From the NCBI GenBank assembly GCA_018266255.1, contig JAFEAT010000004.1, positions 62,001 through 126,000 of the forward strand: a DNA stretch of 64,000 bases, given 5' to 3'. Shown piece by piece: positions 43,296 through 53,834 of this stretch (the first letter of the stretch is position 1; each line of letters begins with the position of its first letter). The notes under the pieces are model-generated. The model ran no database searches, was not told the DNA's origin, and was given only the letters and a program-made list of their open reading frames with translations. The DNA comes from Cyanobacteria bacterium SZAS-4 (lineage in GTDB: Bacteria; Cyanobacteriota; Vampirovibrionia; Obscuribacterales; Obscuribacteraceae). A program made the translations under genes and the position numbers.

Positions 43296-44594
43296 TTAAA
43301 ATGTCATGGCCTTTTCGAGGATTTCCATTGCTTTGTCAGCATCGGCATCTGAGATGTTCAGTGGTGGAATCAAGCGGATGACCTGACCACGAATGCCGCA
43401 AGTGATAACGATCATCTTGTTCTCCAAGCATCGTTCCGCCACTTTCTCAGCTAATTCTTTGCTTGGTCTGCCGTCTTTTTCGTTGAACTCGATGCCGATC
43501 ATCATGCCCAAACCGCGTACTTCGCCGATGTAATCTTTTCCTTCAGCGAACTTCTGTAAACGCTTGAGCATCTGTCCGCCGACTTTAGCCGCGCGTTCTG
43601 GCAATTTTTCTTCTTGCAAAACGTCGATAACAGCAAGTGCAGCAGCACAAGAAACTGGGTTGCCACCAAAAGTGGAGCCGTGACGACCAGGCAACCACTT
43701 GCTAGTCAATTCGCGACGAGAGATGAATCCCGACAACGGCATGCCGCCTGCGATTCCTTTTGCCATCAACAAGATGTCTGGCTCGACCGGTTCGTGTTCG
43801 CAAGCAAACATTTTTCCGGTTCTGCCGAATCCAGACTGCACTTCATCGATGATCAACAAAATGCCGTGTTTGTCGGCGAGCTGACGCAAACGAGTGAGGA
43901 AGCCCTTCGGAGGAATAACGTATCCGCCTTCACCCTGCACTGGCTCGACGATGAACGCAGCTACTTGTTCAGGATGAATGAATTGGTGGAAGAGATTATC
44001 GAGTTCTTCGAAGGTGTGATCGACTACAGCTTCTGGATTTTCTCTCAGATGTGAGCGATAGGTGTAAGGGAAAGGCACTGTGTAGATTGAGCTTGGGAGC
44101 GGCTCATACTTCTCACGGTAATACAATTTGGATGTAGTCAGCGCCATCGTCAACATTGTGCGTCCGTGGAATGAACCGCGGAAATTGATGATGCCTGGTC
44201 GACCAGTGACATAACGAGCCAACTTGATCGCGCCTTCGACGCATTCAGCACCGCTGTTTGCGAGGAAAACCGAATCTAGTGTCTTCGGTGTAATTTCAAC
44301 TAACTTCTGCGCCAATTCGATGTAGCGCTTGTGGTGCACTGTCACTGATGTGTGAATCAGCTCAGCTGCTTGCTGTTGGATTGCAGCTACAACTTTCGGA
44401 TGACAGTGACCGACGTTGTTTACTGCAATTCCTGTTGCCATATCGAGGTAAGCATCGCCGTTCATGTCGTAGATGTAAGAGCCTTGTGCTTTTTCTGCGA
44501 CAATGCGAGCGGATCTCGAAAGGACAGGATTTACATATTTGTCATCGAGCTCTAAATAAGCAAGATTCTTGTTCAATCTTTCAGCCATCACCAT
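43296..44594 (-). CDS. Class III aminotransferase (4-aminobutyrate / 5-aminovalerate / lysine type)
   Basis: A 432-residue PLP enzyme that moves a terminal amino group to a keto acid. PLP Lys is near 279 (LLMAKGIAGG); other marks are NSGAECVEGAIKLAR, FRGSFHGRT, EPVQGEGGY, DEVQSGFGRTG and STFGGNPVSCAAAL. The ATG at 44594 has AAGGAG six bases upstream, so I prefer it to the start eight codons earlier. It is the first gene of an operon with an aldehyde dehydrogenase and an acyl-CoA dehydrogenase. Together they fit omega-amino acid breakdown: GABA shunt, 5-aminovalerate, or lysine 6-transamination. Confidence 0.92.
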   Translation of the reverse strand: MVMAERLNKNLAYLELDDKYVNPVLSRSARIVAEKAQGSYIYDMNGDAYLDMATGIAVNNVGHCHPKVVAAIQQQAAELIHTSVTVHHKRYIELAQKLVEITPKTLDSVFLANSGAECVEGAIKLARYVTGRPGIINFRGSFHGRTMLTMALTTSKLYYREKYEPLPSSIYTVPFPYTYRSHLRENPEAVVDHTFEELDNLFHQFIHPEQVAAFIVEPVQGEGGYVIPPKGFLTRLRQLADKHGILLIIDEVQSGFGRTGKMFACEHEPVEPDILLMAKGIAGGMPLSGFISRRELTSKWLPGRHGSTFGGNPVSCAAALAVIDVLQEEKLPERAAKVGGQMLKRLQKFAEGKDYIGEVRGLGMMIGIEFNEKDGRPSKELAEKVAERCLENKMIVITCGIRGQVIRLIPPLNISDADADKAMEILEKAMTF

Positions 44595-44642
44595 GACGAA
44601 CTCCTTTTCATTTGTCACCCACAGCAGGTACTAAAGCAAAAC

Positions 44643-44674
44643 AAAAATGTTTGCTTGTTATTTGAGCAACAAAC
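44643..44674 (-). terminator. Rho-independent terminator downstream of lon
   Basis: On the minus strand an eight-pair stem with one bulge (44649-44657 with 44667-44674) is followed by ATTTTTGTTTTG. It lies about 200 bases beyond the lon stop. The remaining sequence up to lon has no credible gene. The aminotransferase promoter must lie between here and 44595. Confidence 0.6.
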
Positions 44675-44877
44675 CCAGTCGTCCGACAAAGTTCAAGGCG
44701 CTGAAGGCTAACCAGGGTGAGCTTTGCTCAAATGTAAAGCATAGCAACTTATTTCGCGGAAAAGCGCCATATTTAGCATTATTCCGGTATTGGGAAAACG
44801 CTGAAGCGCAGCTATATCAGAAGTCTTGAGGATTCGAGTTGGACGCGAAAGCACTTGTGCGTGGTCGAGATTTTTGC

Positions 44878-47277
44878 CTACCGCTTGACAGTGCTCGATG
44901 CAGAACGGCGTGCAGCCTGGCGATTGACGGCACCGTTCTTGCTCCCTGTCGTTGGTTTTGTCTTCTCTTTGAAAGCAACAGAGAACACTTCATCCAGGTG
45001 CGCGACGGGCAGAAGCTGCAATTGCTTCTTGACGTACTCAGGAATTTCAGCCAGATCTTTTTCATTCGACTTAGGCAGGAGAACGGTTTTGACGCCCGCT
45101 CTAACTGCCGCGAGAACCTTCTCTTTGAGCCCGCCGATGGCGAGAATTCTGCCGCGCAGAGTGATTTCTCCGGTCATGGCAAGATTGGCGCGCACAGGCC
45201 GCTTGGTCACAGCTGAGATTAATGCCACAGCAAGCGCCACACCGGCTGATGGACCGTCTTTCGGAATCGCACCTTCAGGAATGTGGACGTGAATATCCAG
45301 TTTTTCACCGAAATCAGGATCGATTCCAAGCTCTTTGGCGTGCATGCGAATGTAGCTGAAAGCGGCTTGAGCAGACTCTTTCATTACTTCACCCAGCTGC
45401 CCGGTCAACTGCAGTTTGCCTTTCCCTGGCATCGTGTTGACTTCGACTGAGAGTGTTTCACCACCCGTTTCAGTCCACGCTAAGCCGGTCACAATGCCGA
45501 TTTGCGGTCCGCGAATATCGTTTTCGCGAATGATTTTGGCCGGACCAAGATATTTAGTCACCAGATTTGGTGACAACTTTATAATGCTGCTTGGCACTTT
45601 CACAACTTGAGCGGCGACCTTGCGACAAATAGTGGCGAGGTTTCGTTCGAGCTGTCTGACACCGGCTTCGCGGGTGTATTCCTGAATTACTTTGCGAACA
45701 GCTTCGGCGGGCATCTTGAGATTTTTCTTGTTCAATCCATGCTTATCGACAAGTTTTGGAATGATGTGTTGTTCGGCAATGGAGAGTTTTTCTTCTTCGG
45801 TGTAGCCAGAGATGCGAATTACTTCCAATCGGTCGTAAAGCGGTCTGGGAACGTAATCTAAAGCGTTTGCAGTAGCGACGAAAACTACTTCGCGAAGACT
45901 GAACGGGGCATCTAAATAATGATCGGTAAACGTGTCATTCTGATCTGGATCCAATACTTCCAGCATGGCTGCTGTTGGATCGCCCATGTAACTGCGCGTC
46001 ATCTTTTCGATTTCATCGAGCAGAATGACTGGATTCTTCGTGCCTGACTGCTTTACAGCCTGGATAATGCGTCCGGGCATGGCGCCAATGTAAGTGCGGC
46101 GATGTCCGCGAATCTCTGCTTCGTCATTGACGCCACCAAGACTGATGCGCGCAAATTTTCTATTCATCGCTTTTGCAATCGATTTGACCAGACTGGTCTT
46201 ACCCACACCGGGTGGTCCAACCAGGCACAAAATGGTGCCCTGGGGTTGTTTGGAGAGCTTACGAACAGCTAGATACTCGAGGATGCGTTCTTTCACCTTC
46301 TCGAGTCCATAGTGGTCTTCTGCGAGAATTTCTTCAGCTTCGTCTATGTCGAGAACATCGCGCGAACGTTTCGCCCATGGCAGCGACACCAGCGTATCCA
46401 GATAAGTTCTGATCACGCCGGCCTCAGCGCTTTGCGGCATCATTTTTTCAAGACGCGAAAGTTCTTTCTCAGCTTTTTCAAGTGGAATGCCAGACATTTT
46501 TGCTTTGGCAATTTTCTGCTTGTACTCGGCTATCTCACCGGTCTGCTCACCGTCTGAATTTAGCTCGTCTTGAATGATGCGCATTTTTTCGCGCAAGTAA
46601 TATTCGCGTTGTGTTTTTTCTAAATTGAATCGCACACGATCGTGAATCTGCTGCTCAAGATCCGCCAGCTCCAGCTCGCGTGAAAGCAACAAACCAACGT
46701 ATTCCAGACGCTCTGTGCTGTCGACAATTTCAAGGCACTTCTGACGCTCTGCAACATCCAATCCCAGATAAGTAGCGATGATGTCAGCAAGACGTCCTGG
46801 TTGACCGATTCCTGAGACTGCAAGCAAGCTCTCTGGATTGATTTTCTTGGTTGATTTGACGTACTGCTCGAATTTTTCGACTGACACTCGAATCAAAGTT
46901 TTGGTGCCTTGATCGTCGCGCACAGTCTCTTCTTGCTCACTGACATTAGCTGTGAAATGAGCTGATTCGTCAAAGACTTTGTCGAGTGAGACGCGACTCG
47001 ACCCTTCCACCAGAACTTTCACTGTGCCGTCAGGCAACTTGAGCATCTGCATCACTTCAGCAAGCGTGCCGATTTGATAAATCTCGTCTTGTGTAGGCTC
47101 TTCGCACTCAGGATCTTTCTGGGCGACCAGTACTACAAGTCGGTCGTCACGCAGCAACGACTGTTCGAGAGCGGCGATTGACTTGGGTCGGCTGACAAAG
47201 AGTGGGGTGACCATCTGCGGGAAGACAACGACGTCTCGCAGCGGTATCAAAGGAAATGTAGTGCTCAAGTCAGCCAT
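44878..47277 (-). CDS. lon: ATP-dependent protease Lon
   Basis: A 799-residue LonA protease that degrades misfolded and regulatory proteins in the cytoplasm as a hexamer. In order: LON substrate-binding domain (about 8-205), coiled helical region, AAA+ module with Walker [12 protein letters not shown], Walker [11 protein letters not shown] and sensor residues, and the proteolytic domain with Ser677 ([10 protein letters not shown]) and the dyad Lys near 720 (GLKEKVLAA). The C-terminus carries an extra 35-residue Lys/Arg-rich tail ([17 protein letters not shown]). Fourth in the order tig-clpP-clpX-lon, with a 157-base gap to clpX. Confidence 0.97.
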   Translation of the reverse strand: MADLSTTFPLIPLRDVVVFPQMVTPLFVSRPKSIAALEQSLLRDDRLVVLVAQKDPECEEPTQDEIYQIGTLAEVMQMLKLPDGTVKVLVEGSSRVSLDKVFDESAHFTANVSEQEETVRDDQGTKTLIRVSVEKFEQYVKSTKKINPESLLAVSGIGQPGRLADIIATYLGLDVAERQKCLEIVDSTERLEYVGLLLSRELELADLEQQIHDRVRFNLEKTQREYYLREKMRIIQDELNSDGEQTGEIAEYKQKIAKAKMSGIPLEKAEKELSRLEKMMPQSAEAGVIRTYLDTLVSLPWAKRSRDVLDIDEAEEILAEDHYGLEKVKERILEYLAVRKLSKQPQGTILCLVGPPGVGKTSLVKSIAKAMNRKFARISLGGVNDEAEIRGHRRTYIGAMPGRIIQAVKQSGTKNPVILLDEIEKMTRSYMGDPTAAMLEVLDPDQNDTFTDHYLDAPFSLREVVFVATANALDYVPRPLYDRLEVIRISGYTEEEKLSIAEQHIIPKLVDKHGLNKKNLKMPAEAVRKVIQEYTREAGVRQLERNLATICRKVAAQVVKVPSSIIKLSPNLVTKYLGPAKIIRENDIRGPQIGIVTGLAWTETGGETLSVEVNTMPGKGKLQLTGQLGEVMKESAQAAFSYIRMHAKELGIDPDFGEKLDIHVHIPEGAIPKDGPSAGVALAVALISAVTKRPVRANLAMTGEITLRGRILAIGGLKEKVLAAVRAGVKTVLLPKSNEKDLAEIPEYVKKQLQLLPVAHLDEVFSVAFKEKTKPTTGSKNGAVNRQAARRSASSTVKR

Positions 47278-47434
47278 GGATCGTGACCGTTACGAATGCA
47301 GATCTAACTAGCGTGCTACCGGTTTCGGCGGATGTACAGACTCGTCTGTGGACAGCCTCTACGCCCGGCCTATCCTTAGAATCGTCTGTGCAGCAAGCTA
47401 CCAGACATATAGTTTAGCCTGTATTCTGGCCGAT

Positions 47435-48730
47435 TTAAGCTATTTCGCCCTTGAGTTTAGCTTTTGGCAACTGTAGAAGCTCAGCCGTAGAACGCTTCTC
47501 GACGAGTTCTTTTGTTATGCGACAGACCTTAATGTCAGAGCGTGAAGGCACTTCGTACATGATGTCGAGCATGATCTCCTCAACGATGGAGCGAAGGGCC
47601 CGGGCTCCGGTCTTACGCTTCAACGCTTCTTCGGCGATGCCTGCGATGGCTGGCTCGTCGAAGCACAGATCCACACCGTCAAGAGCCAACAGTTGTTGAT
47701 ACTGCTTGATAATGGCGTTCTTCGGTTCGACAAGAATGCGCACCAGCGCTTCCACATCGAGCGATTCGAGCACGGCTACAACCGGCATTCTGCCTACGAA
47801 TTCTGGAATCAAACCGAACTTGAGCAAATCGTCTGGAGCAGTGTCTTTGAGGATCTTGCTCGCTTTAAGCTCACGCTCCCACGCGGTTGAAGGAGTGTCT
47901 GCACCAAATCCGATATTACGGTTGGAAGAAGTTCTTTGTTCGACGATCTTGTCGAGACCGACGAATGCACCACCGCAGATGAAGAGAATATTGGCGGTGT
48001 TGATCTGAATGAACTCTTGATGAGGGTGTTTGCGACCACCTTGAGGCGGCACGTTGGCAAGCGTTCCTTCAATCATCTTGAGCAATGCTTGTTGAACACC
48101 TTCACCGCTGACATCACGGGTGATACTAGTGTTTTCTGACTTGCGTGAAATCTTGTCGATTTCGTCAATATAAATGATTCCGCGCTCAGCCTTCTTGACG
48201 TCATAATCAGCCGCCTGGTAGAGACGCAGCAGAATGTTTTCTACGTCTTCGCCGACGTATCCAGCTTCAGTCAATGTCGTTGCGTCTGCGACAGCGAACG
48301 GCACATCCAAAAGCTTCGCTAACGTCTGAGCCAAAAGGGTCTTACCGCAACCAGTTGGTCCAATCAACAGAATGTTTGATTTTTGGATTTCAACTTGATC
48401 GGCTAGTTCGCTATTGTGGCTGATTCGCTTGTAGTGGTTGTAGACCGCTACAGAGAGAATCTTCTTGGCTGATGTCTGACCGATGATGTGTTGGTCGAGA
48501 AAAGACTTGATCTCTTGTGGCTTGGGAATGTCGACCAGCTGCGGCAACGACGTTTCGGTCGGGCTTGCAGCTGGGCTGCCTTCGAAGAGTTCCTCGTCGA
48601 GGATCTCATTGCAAAGGTCGACACACTCGTCGCATATGTAAACCCCGGGGCCCGCAATCAGTTTCTTTACTTGGTCCTGACTCTTTCCGCAGAAAGAACA
48701 CTTAAGTCGATTGTCTGATGGCTTTGGCAT
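47435..48730 (-). CDS. clpX: ClpX unfoldase subunit
   Basis: A 431-residue AAA+ unfoldase that recognises substrates and threads them into ClpP. The N-terminal zinc-binding domain has C11, C14, C33 and C36. Walker A is GPTGCGKT (124-131) and Walker [11 protein letters not shown]. The pore loop GYVGEDVE and the sensor-2 region (KTGARALRS) are present. The ClpP-docking IGF-like loop appears as IGF in NIGFGADTP. It starts 73 bases after clpP and is probably on the same transcript. Confidence 0.97.
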   Translation of the reverse strand: MPKPSDNRLKCSFCGKSQDQVKKLIAGPGVYICDECVDLCNEILDEELFEGSPAASPTETSLPQLVDIPKPQEIKSFLDQHIIGQTSAKKILSVAVYNHYKRISHNSELADQVEIQKSNILLIGPTGCGKTLLAQTLAKLLDVPFAVADATTLTEAGYVGEDVENILLRLYQAADYDVKKAERGIIYIDEIDKISRKSENTSITRDVSGEGVQQALLKMIEGTLANVPPQGGRKHPHQEFIQINTANILFICGGAFVGLDKIVEQRTSSNRNIGFGADTPSTAWERELKASKILKDTAPDDLLKFGLIPEFVGRMPVVAVLESLDVEALVRILVEPKNAIIKQYQQLLALDGVDLCFDEPAIAGIAEEALKRKTGARALRSIVEEIMLDIMYEVPSRSDIKVCRITKELVEKRSTAELLQLPKAKLKGEIA

Positions 48731-48803
48731 GTTGTTTCCCTATCTCTATGGAATCATTCTGACAGAAGATTGTCAGATGCACGAGTTTACAAGTGAGTTT
48801 GAC

Positions 48804-49493
48804 TTAAACAGCCGCCAGATTGGGCTGAGCGTCCAATCTGAGGATGACTTCGTCAACGAGTCCATATTCCTTGGCTTCTTCAGCCGTCATGATGTTGTCT
48901 CTGTCTGTGTCTTTCTCAATTTGCTTGACGGACTGACCTGTATGTTGTGCCATCAATTCATTAAGTTGTCTCTTAATTCGCAAGATTTCTCTGGCTTGAA
49001 TTTCGATGTCGGTAGCCTGTCCTTGTGCACCGCCCAGTGGTTGGTGGATAAGAATTCTTGAATGAGGAAGAGCGAGGCGCTTGCCTTTCTTACCGGCTGA
49101 GAGCAAGAAAGCTCCCATGCTGGCCGCTTGACCCAAACAGATTGTGGAGACGTCGGAGCGAATGTGCTGAATCGTGTCATAAATGGCGAATCCAGCTGTG
49201 ACCGAGCCACCTGGGGAATTAATGTAGAGACGAATATCTTTTTCTGGATCTTCGCCTTCCAGTAGCAACAACTGAGCGACGATCAAGTTAGCAACTGTAT
49301 CGTCTACAGGTGTTCCTAGAAATACGATTCGTTCTCTGAGCAATCTCGAGAAGATATCGAACGCTCTCTCACCTCGAGCAGTCGTCTCAATAACCGTCGG
49401 CGGATAATACATATTCGGAGACGCATAAGGCGTTATGCTCCAGATATCGAAAAGCTGACTTTTTGTTGGTGGGTTCTGACGATCTAGTGACAT
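48804..49493 (-). CDS. clpP: ClpP protease subunit
   Basis: A 229-residue serine peptidase forming the tetradecameric chamber used by ClpX. The catalytic triad is Ser125 ([11 protein letters not shown]), His150 ([10 protein letters not shown]) and Asp199 ([10 protein letters not shown]). The first 28 residues before [20 protein letters not shown] exceed most ClpP proteins and may be a propeptide. The ATG is supported by GGAAGGAAG just upstream, so the extension is real at the level of translation. It lies between tig and clpX. Confidence 0.97.
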   Translation of the reverse strand: MSLDRQNPPTKSQLFDIWSITPYASPNMYYPPTVIETTARGERAFDIFSRLLRERIVFLGTPVDDTVANLIVAQLLLLEGEDPEKDIRLYINSPGGSVTAGFAIYDTIQHIRSDVSTICLGQAASMGAFLLSAGKKGKRLALPHSRILIHQPLGGAQGQATDIEIQAREILRIKRQLNELMAQHTGQSVKQIEKDTDRDNIMTAEEAKEYGLVDEVILRLDAQPNLAAV

Positions 49494-49697
49494 AGTCTTC
49501 CTTCCTGCTTTCCTTCTGGTATTACCTAACTAAACTTAGCACTAATTTTTCGCGTTTTACTTGATTTGTCTAAGTTGCTATCAAGTTGCCGACTTATCGG
49601 GATAGTTTATGCAGCGAGCTGCTCAACGTAAGTGTAAGCCATGCGGTCTGGATATTATCTTACTCAAATACTGAAAACGCAGATTAAATCGAGCCGA

Positions 49698-51107
49698 TCA
49701 ACTTTTCTGAGCAGACTTTTCTGAAGCCTTTTTCTTGCTCTTCTTAGCGTCACCGCCCTCTTCATGTTCACACGCTTCACCTTCTTTGTGGTTGTGGTGT
49801 TCGTGTGATGAGTGATCGACTTCAGGCTCGGGCACGAATTTGATGTTCGCTTTAGAGACGAGGAATTGCACGACTTTGTTTGTCAGCACTTCTTCCATGA
49901 CCTGGCGACGCAGTTCTTCGTTGCGAGCGACTTGCTCGGCTTGCAGGTCGTAACGAGCAACGATTTCAGCGAGATATGGTGCGATTTCATCGTCATCCAC
50001 ACTCATCTTCTCGGCCCGCACAACTGCTCCTAGAACCAAGCTGGTGAGCACTCTTTGACGAGCTTCTTCCAACTTATTCGTGCGCACTTGTTCGTAATCT
50101 GGTGATTGCTCGAACTGATCCCAGCTCTGATTATTTTGCTCGAGATACTTTCTCACTTGTTGCAAAAGCAAGTCACGCTCACGTTCTACCATCGATTCTG
50201 GAATATCGACTGTGGCGGCGTTGACGACGCCCTCGACGACAGCGCGTTGTGAGCGCATTTCGTTCTCTTGACGGACTTCTTCGCCGAGCCGCTCCTGGAG
50301 CGCTTCTTTGAGCGATTCCAAAGATGCTTGCCCGATCGATACGGCCAATTCATCATTCAATTCAGGAATGATGCGTTCGCGAATTTCTTTCAAATCAACT
50401 TTGAAATTGGCGTCTTTATTGGCTAATTCCTTGTTGCGGTACTCTTCTGGGAATTTGACGTTGACTTCAAATTGCTGTCCAGGCTCTTTGCCGACCAACT
50501 GCTCGCAGAAGCCTTCGATGAATGTGCCTTCTTTGACTTCAAGAACGAGGCCTTCAGCCTTTCCGCCTTCAACCAGTTCTCCGTTTACGAAGCATTCGAA
50601 GTCGAGCAGAACAGTGTCGCCGGTAGCGACTGGTCGAGCTGGAGCAGCCTTGAGACTTGCTTTCGACTCAGCAATGCTGGCCAGTGCACGGTCCATCGCA
50701 TCAGGCGGCAGTGTCGCTTCAGGCACATCAACCGAAATGCCAGTGTATGCGCCCAGCGTGACGTCTGGTCTGATTTCAAAATTTGCATTGAGCTTCAATG
50801 GTGAACCCAATTCGAATTCGCATGAATCGATTTGTGGCTCGGTGATCACGTCCAGGCTCTCATCCATAATCGCGCGGCTGAGCAGCTCAGGCACTAGCTT
50901 TTCCAGTGCTTCGCGCTTGATGTAATCGACGCCGAGTGTTTTTTCGATGATGTTTCTAGGAGCTTTTCCTCGTCGGAATCCAGGAATATTTACCTGGTGG
51001 CTGAGGCTGCGACAAGCCATTTCATAAGCCTTGAGAGCCTTCTCTGATTCCAATTCCAAGCCCATGCGGACGAGGTTTTTGCCTTCCCTGTCAAGGGTGA
51101 CCTTCAT
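49698..51107 (-). CDS. tig: Trigger factor chaperone
   Basis: A 469-residue ribosome-bound chaperone and peptidyl-prolyl isomerase. The N-terminal ribosome-binding signature (NIPGFRRGKAPRNII, about 41-55) is clear, followed by an FKBP-type domain (GDTVLLDFECFVNGE through FPEEYRNKELANKDANFKV) and the helical C-terminal arms. It ends in a His/Glu/Lys-rich tail (EVDHSSHEHHNHKEGEACEHEEGG), which could bind metal and is longer than usual. I chose the ATG at 51107 (MKVTLDREG) because trigger factors begin at this strand and AGGG lies upstream; the frame is open 23 codons further. First gene of tig-clpP-clpX-lon. Confidence 0.95.
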   Translation of the reverse strand: MKVTLDREGKNLVRMGLELESEKALKAYEMACRSLSHQVNIPGFRRGKAPRNIIEKTLGVDYIKREALEKLVPELLSRAIMDESLDVITEPQIDSCEFELGSPLKLNANFEIRPDVTLGAYTGISVDVPEATLPPDAMDRALASIAESKASLKAAPARPVATGDTVLLDFECFVNGELVEGGKAEGLVLEVKEGTFIEGFCEQLVGKEPGQQFEVNVKFPEEYRNKELANKDANFKVDLKEIRERIIPELNDELAVSIGQASLESLKEALQERLGEEVRQENEMRSQRAVVEGVVNAATVDIPESMVERERDLLLQQVRKYLEQNNQSWDQFEQSPDYEQVRTNKLEEARQRVLTSLVLGAVVRAEKMSVDDDEIAPYLAEIVARYDLQAEQVARNEELRRQVMEEVLTNKVVQFLVSKANIKFVPEPEVDHSSHEHHNHKEGEACEHEEGGDAKKSKKKASEKSAQKS

Positions 51108-51293
51108 GTGATTTTTCCCTGTTTGAATTGCGAGAGACATCAGTTCAGCTCGACTAATCCGAGGATTGTCTTGCAACAGCGACTAAGTCGCGCAGCTTGC
51201 TGAGACCGCGAACAGCCGCGATTTTATCACGCCAGCAGGTTTAAACGGTCAATCATGCGGGCTTTGGCCCTTCTTATTTTACTTTTTTAGACG

Positions 51294-51911
51294 TTAAGGA
51301 GTTGGAGCAGGTGTCTGCACAGGAGCTGGTTGCGGAGCCGCCACAGGGCTTTCGATCGTATTGTGCGAGACTTCAAGAGCAATGATCAAGGCGAAATTGA
51401 TCGTCATGAAGATGCCCAGAAAAGTCGCTCCCATCAAGAGCTGCCAGGTGAGTAAAGCTTGACGGGGACTGAGTGTATTTAAAATTCCAAATCTGTTGGC
51501 AACATAGAACAGCAACATCACACCGACGAGTGCGTCGCAGGCGAGAACCAGCGGAACGCGATGTGGTGCCAGTTGCGGCACGACGAGCGAGATGATTGTA
51601 AATATGGCACCAATAAGCAAAGAGATGCTAGTGGCACGGTCGCTATCACGCACCCGAACGTCATCATCTTTCGACAAACTATTGACGTAACGCAATGCCG
51701 CCAGACTGCTGTACCAGCGAGAACGACGCTGAACAATTCCGCCACCAGGGTTTGAGTAAGATGGATTTCCGGGACCGACTGTGTCGATTTTGTCTAGTGT
51801 TGAGGCATCTTTCGAAGTAACATCAACCTTTGCATCTTTATCAACGACAAGCTCTGGTTTTTCGACTGCGTCTTTCGCGGGCTTAGCTTTGTTGTCAGCC
51901 TCGGTCATCAA
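51294..51911 (-). CDS. Membrane protein with three predicted helices
   Basis: A 205-residue protein of unknown function. Residues 1-85 are hydrophilic and Lys/Asp-rich (cytoplasmic), then come about three membrane segments (ISLLIGAIFTIISLVVPQL; VPLVLACDALVGVMLLFYVA; LLMGATFLGIFMTINFALII) and a Pro/Ala-rich tail (APQPAPVQTPAPTP). It is 117 bases upstream of nothing it obviously partners with; tig follows in the same direction after 186 bases. Two adjacent Met codons are possible starts. Confidence 0.65.
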   Translation of the reverse strand: MMTEADNKAKPAKDAVEKPELVVDKDAKVDVTSKDASTLDKIDTVGPGNPSYSNPGGGIVQRRSRWYSSLAALRYVNSLSKDDDVRVRDSDRATSISLLIGAIFTIISLVVPQLAPHRVPLVLACDALVGVMLLFYVANRFGILNTLSPRQALLTWQLLMGATFLGIFMTINFALIIALEVSHNTIESPVAAPQPAPVQTPAPTP

Positions 51912-51993
51912 AATCGCCTCATCCCAAACGCGTGCCCGGAAACGTTTTAATCGGGCAGCGGGTCGCGCAAATATCCCCGGACAACGTTTCTCC

Positions 51994-52015
51994 CAGCCCT
52001 AATATACCAGGGCTG
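51994..52015. other. Perfect inverted repeat upstream of membrane-protein gene
   Basis: CAGCCCT (51994-52000) and AGGGCTG (52009-52015) form a perfect seven-pair repeat around AATATACC. On the minus strand the loop contains TATATT, a -10-like element for the gene starting at 51911. It could equally be a terminator for the tRNA-Gly transcript, whose 3' end is 40 bases away. It is undecided. Confidence 0.3.
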
Positions 52016-52054
52016 CCTGACGGGCGGTCGAGGGACTTGCAATGAAATTAAAAA

Positions 52055-52129
52055 TGGAGCGGAAGACGAGGCTCGAACTCGCGACATTCTCCTTGGCAAG
52101 GAGACATTCTACCACTGAATTACTTCCGC
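52055..52129 (-). tRNA. tRNA-Gly (anticodon GCC)
   Basis: On the minus strand the acceptor stem GCGGAAG pairs fully with CTTCCGC. The D-arm contains TTCAGTGGTAGAA, the anticodon arm is TCTCC-TTGCCAA-GGAGA with GCC at the centre of the seven-base loop, and the T-arm is CGCGAGTTCGAGCCTCG. The discriminator T is followed by an encoded CCA. The 75-base length and no long variable arm fit glycine. T-rich sequence follows the 3' end. Confidence 0.97.
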
Positions 52130-52273
52130 ATTGGCGATAGAGTCACATTATACAGGGTCGGGTCGCGATGACAACTTTTCTACACTCTCAGTTAACGATT
52201 GCTGCAAAAATTGCCTGACGTATTTGCATGGCGAATCGTTATCGATGGCAAATGGTTATCGATTGGCGATGAT

Positions 52274-53275
52274 TTAGCGAGTCGTCACAACTGGCTGTGT
52301 CGCTGAAGGACGGCTGGACAAGCGCTTCTCCACATCAGCCAAAATGCGCACCACTTGATAGGCGTTGTTTGCATCTGTGCGTGGACGTTTGCCGGTTGCT
52401 ATGCATTCGAGGAAGTGATCGCATTCAAGACGCAAAGGCTCAGACGCCGAGTATGACGGATACTCGATAATCATTCGTCCTTCGTTAGTTTGACTGTACA
52501 AAGAAATTTTATTCTTCGACTGAGTGTCGTTCAAAACTGCAGTTTTCAAAGTGCCGTTGATCGTCAATCGAACTAGTTTTTGCGGATCGATCCAGCTGTT
52601 GCGTATTTGTCCCTGGACCATTTTTCCTTTCACAGGAAAAGTCAGATCGAGGTAAGCAACATCTACAAGTCCGTCGCCAAGAGTGTCCCAACCACCAACG
52701 CGACTGACGTCTGGTGCTTCGCAGTCTAGCAGGTAGCTCATCATCGAAATATCGTGTGGAGCCAGGTCCCAGAGCACGCTCCAGTGCTGCCGATTGAAGT
52801 TGTAGTTCATGCGGTCTGATTTGATGAAACGAAGATCGCCCAATTCACCGGATGCAATCATCTCTTTCAGACAGTTCACAGCAGGATGATAAAGAAGCAA
52901 GTGGCCAACCATGAGAACGAGATTCTCGCGGGTTGCGATCTCGTCGAGTTCATCGGCTTCCTTAACGTCTCGCGCCAGTGGTTTCTCGACATACACATGC
53001 TTGCCAGCCAGCAAAGATTTCTTTGCTAGCTCGAAGTGTGTGTCGCTAGGTGTCGCAATAACGACCGCACTAACGTTTGGATGGCTCAGCACCGCGTCGA
53101 AGCTGTCGGTCAGATCGATCTGCAATCCAGCGCCACGGTTCTCGCTTAGGACTCTCGCGCGCGCCGCCGGGCTGGCATCGCACGCTATAGCTAGTGCACC
53201 TAACTCAGCAAAGTTGCGAACCAGGTTCTGTCCCCAAGCCCCACAACCAACGACTGCTACCTTTGGTGGCTCCAA
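52274..53275 (-). CDS. Gfo/Idh/MocA-family oxidoreductase
   Basis: A 333-residue NAD(P)-dependent sugar-type dehydrogenase. The N-terminal Rossmann fold shows VVGCGAWGQNL, and the family motif EKPLA is near residue 97 (GKHVYVEKPLA). The C-terminal alpha/beta substrate domain includes WDLAPHDISMMSYLL with the His-Asp pair. Members act on sugars, inositols or UDP-sugar acids, and the substrate here is unknown. The start follows the HU stop by nine bases, so HU and this gene probably share a transcript. No other sugar genes flank it. Confidence 0.88.
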   Translation of the reverse strand: MEPPKVAVVGCGAWGQNLVRNFAELGALAIACDASPAARARVLSENRGAGLQIDLTDSFDAVLSHPNVSAVVIATPSDTHFELAKKSLLAGKHVYVEKPLARDVKEADELDEIATRENLVLMVGHLLLYHPAVNCLKEMIASGELGDLRFIKSDRMNYNFNRQHWSVLWDLAPHDISMMSYLLDCEAPDVSRVGGWDTLGDGLVDVAYLDLTFPVKGKMVQGQIRNSWIDPQKLVRLTINGTLKTAVLNDTQSKNKISLYSQTNEGRMIIEYPSYSASEPLRLECDHFLECIATGKRPRTDANNAYQVVRILADVEKRLSSRPSATQPVVTTR

Positions 53276-53284
53276 CCCTGACCC

Positions 53285-53566
53285 CTATTTTTTCTTGTTA
53301 ACCGCTTCGCTGAATTCTTTGCCTACTCTGAATCCAGGAACGCGCTTAGCTGGAATGTGCAACGGTTCGTTTGTCTTTGGATTACGTCCAGTGCGGGCTT
53401 TGCGCTGGCGTGCTTCAAAGGTGCCGAATCCAACGAGAGTAACTTTCTCGCCGGTGGACACGTGCTTAATGATCGTTTCCATCATTTTATTGATGACCTG
53501 CTCGGCGTCTTTTTTTGTAGTGCCGGCTTCTTTTGCGACTACGTCAACCAGTTCAGCTTTATTCAA
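53285..53566 (-). CDS. HU-family DNA-binding protein
   Basis: A 93-residue nucleoid protein that bends and compacts DNA as a dimer. Family marks are MNKAELVDVVAKEAG, TLVGFGTFEARQRKARTGRNP (the beta-arm start) and IPAKRVPGFRVGKEFSEAV. I chose the TTG at 53566 because GAGGAG lies nine bases upstream and the product then begins exactly as HU proteins do; the open frame extends 26 codons further to an ATG with no ribosome site. It is followed by the Gfo/Idh gene. Confidence 0.95.
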   Translation of the reverse strand: MNKAELVDVVAKEAGTTKKDAEQVINKMMETIIKHVSTGEKVTLVGFGTFEARQRKARTGRNPKTNEPLHIPAKRVPGFRVGKEFSEAVNKKK

Positions 53567-53834
53567 GACTTTCCACTCCTCAATCACAAAGACAATTTTG
53601 ACAGTGATTCCATGGGACGCCTGAACAGAACTCCACAGTTGCATTGCTTAAGATTTTGACGGCAGAGGCTCTTTGACAAGAGTGACCAGTGCTGGTCTGT
53701 GGTGCCACCAAATATCTGAAAGCGTTGTGCCGCTTGTGTCAAAGCCACATAGTGCTTACAACCTTGAAGCAATGCTAGCATAATCTTGCGGACTCACAAG
53801 CTCTTGATGCCGCTAGTGTTTAGAGAAATTACTA

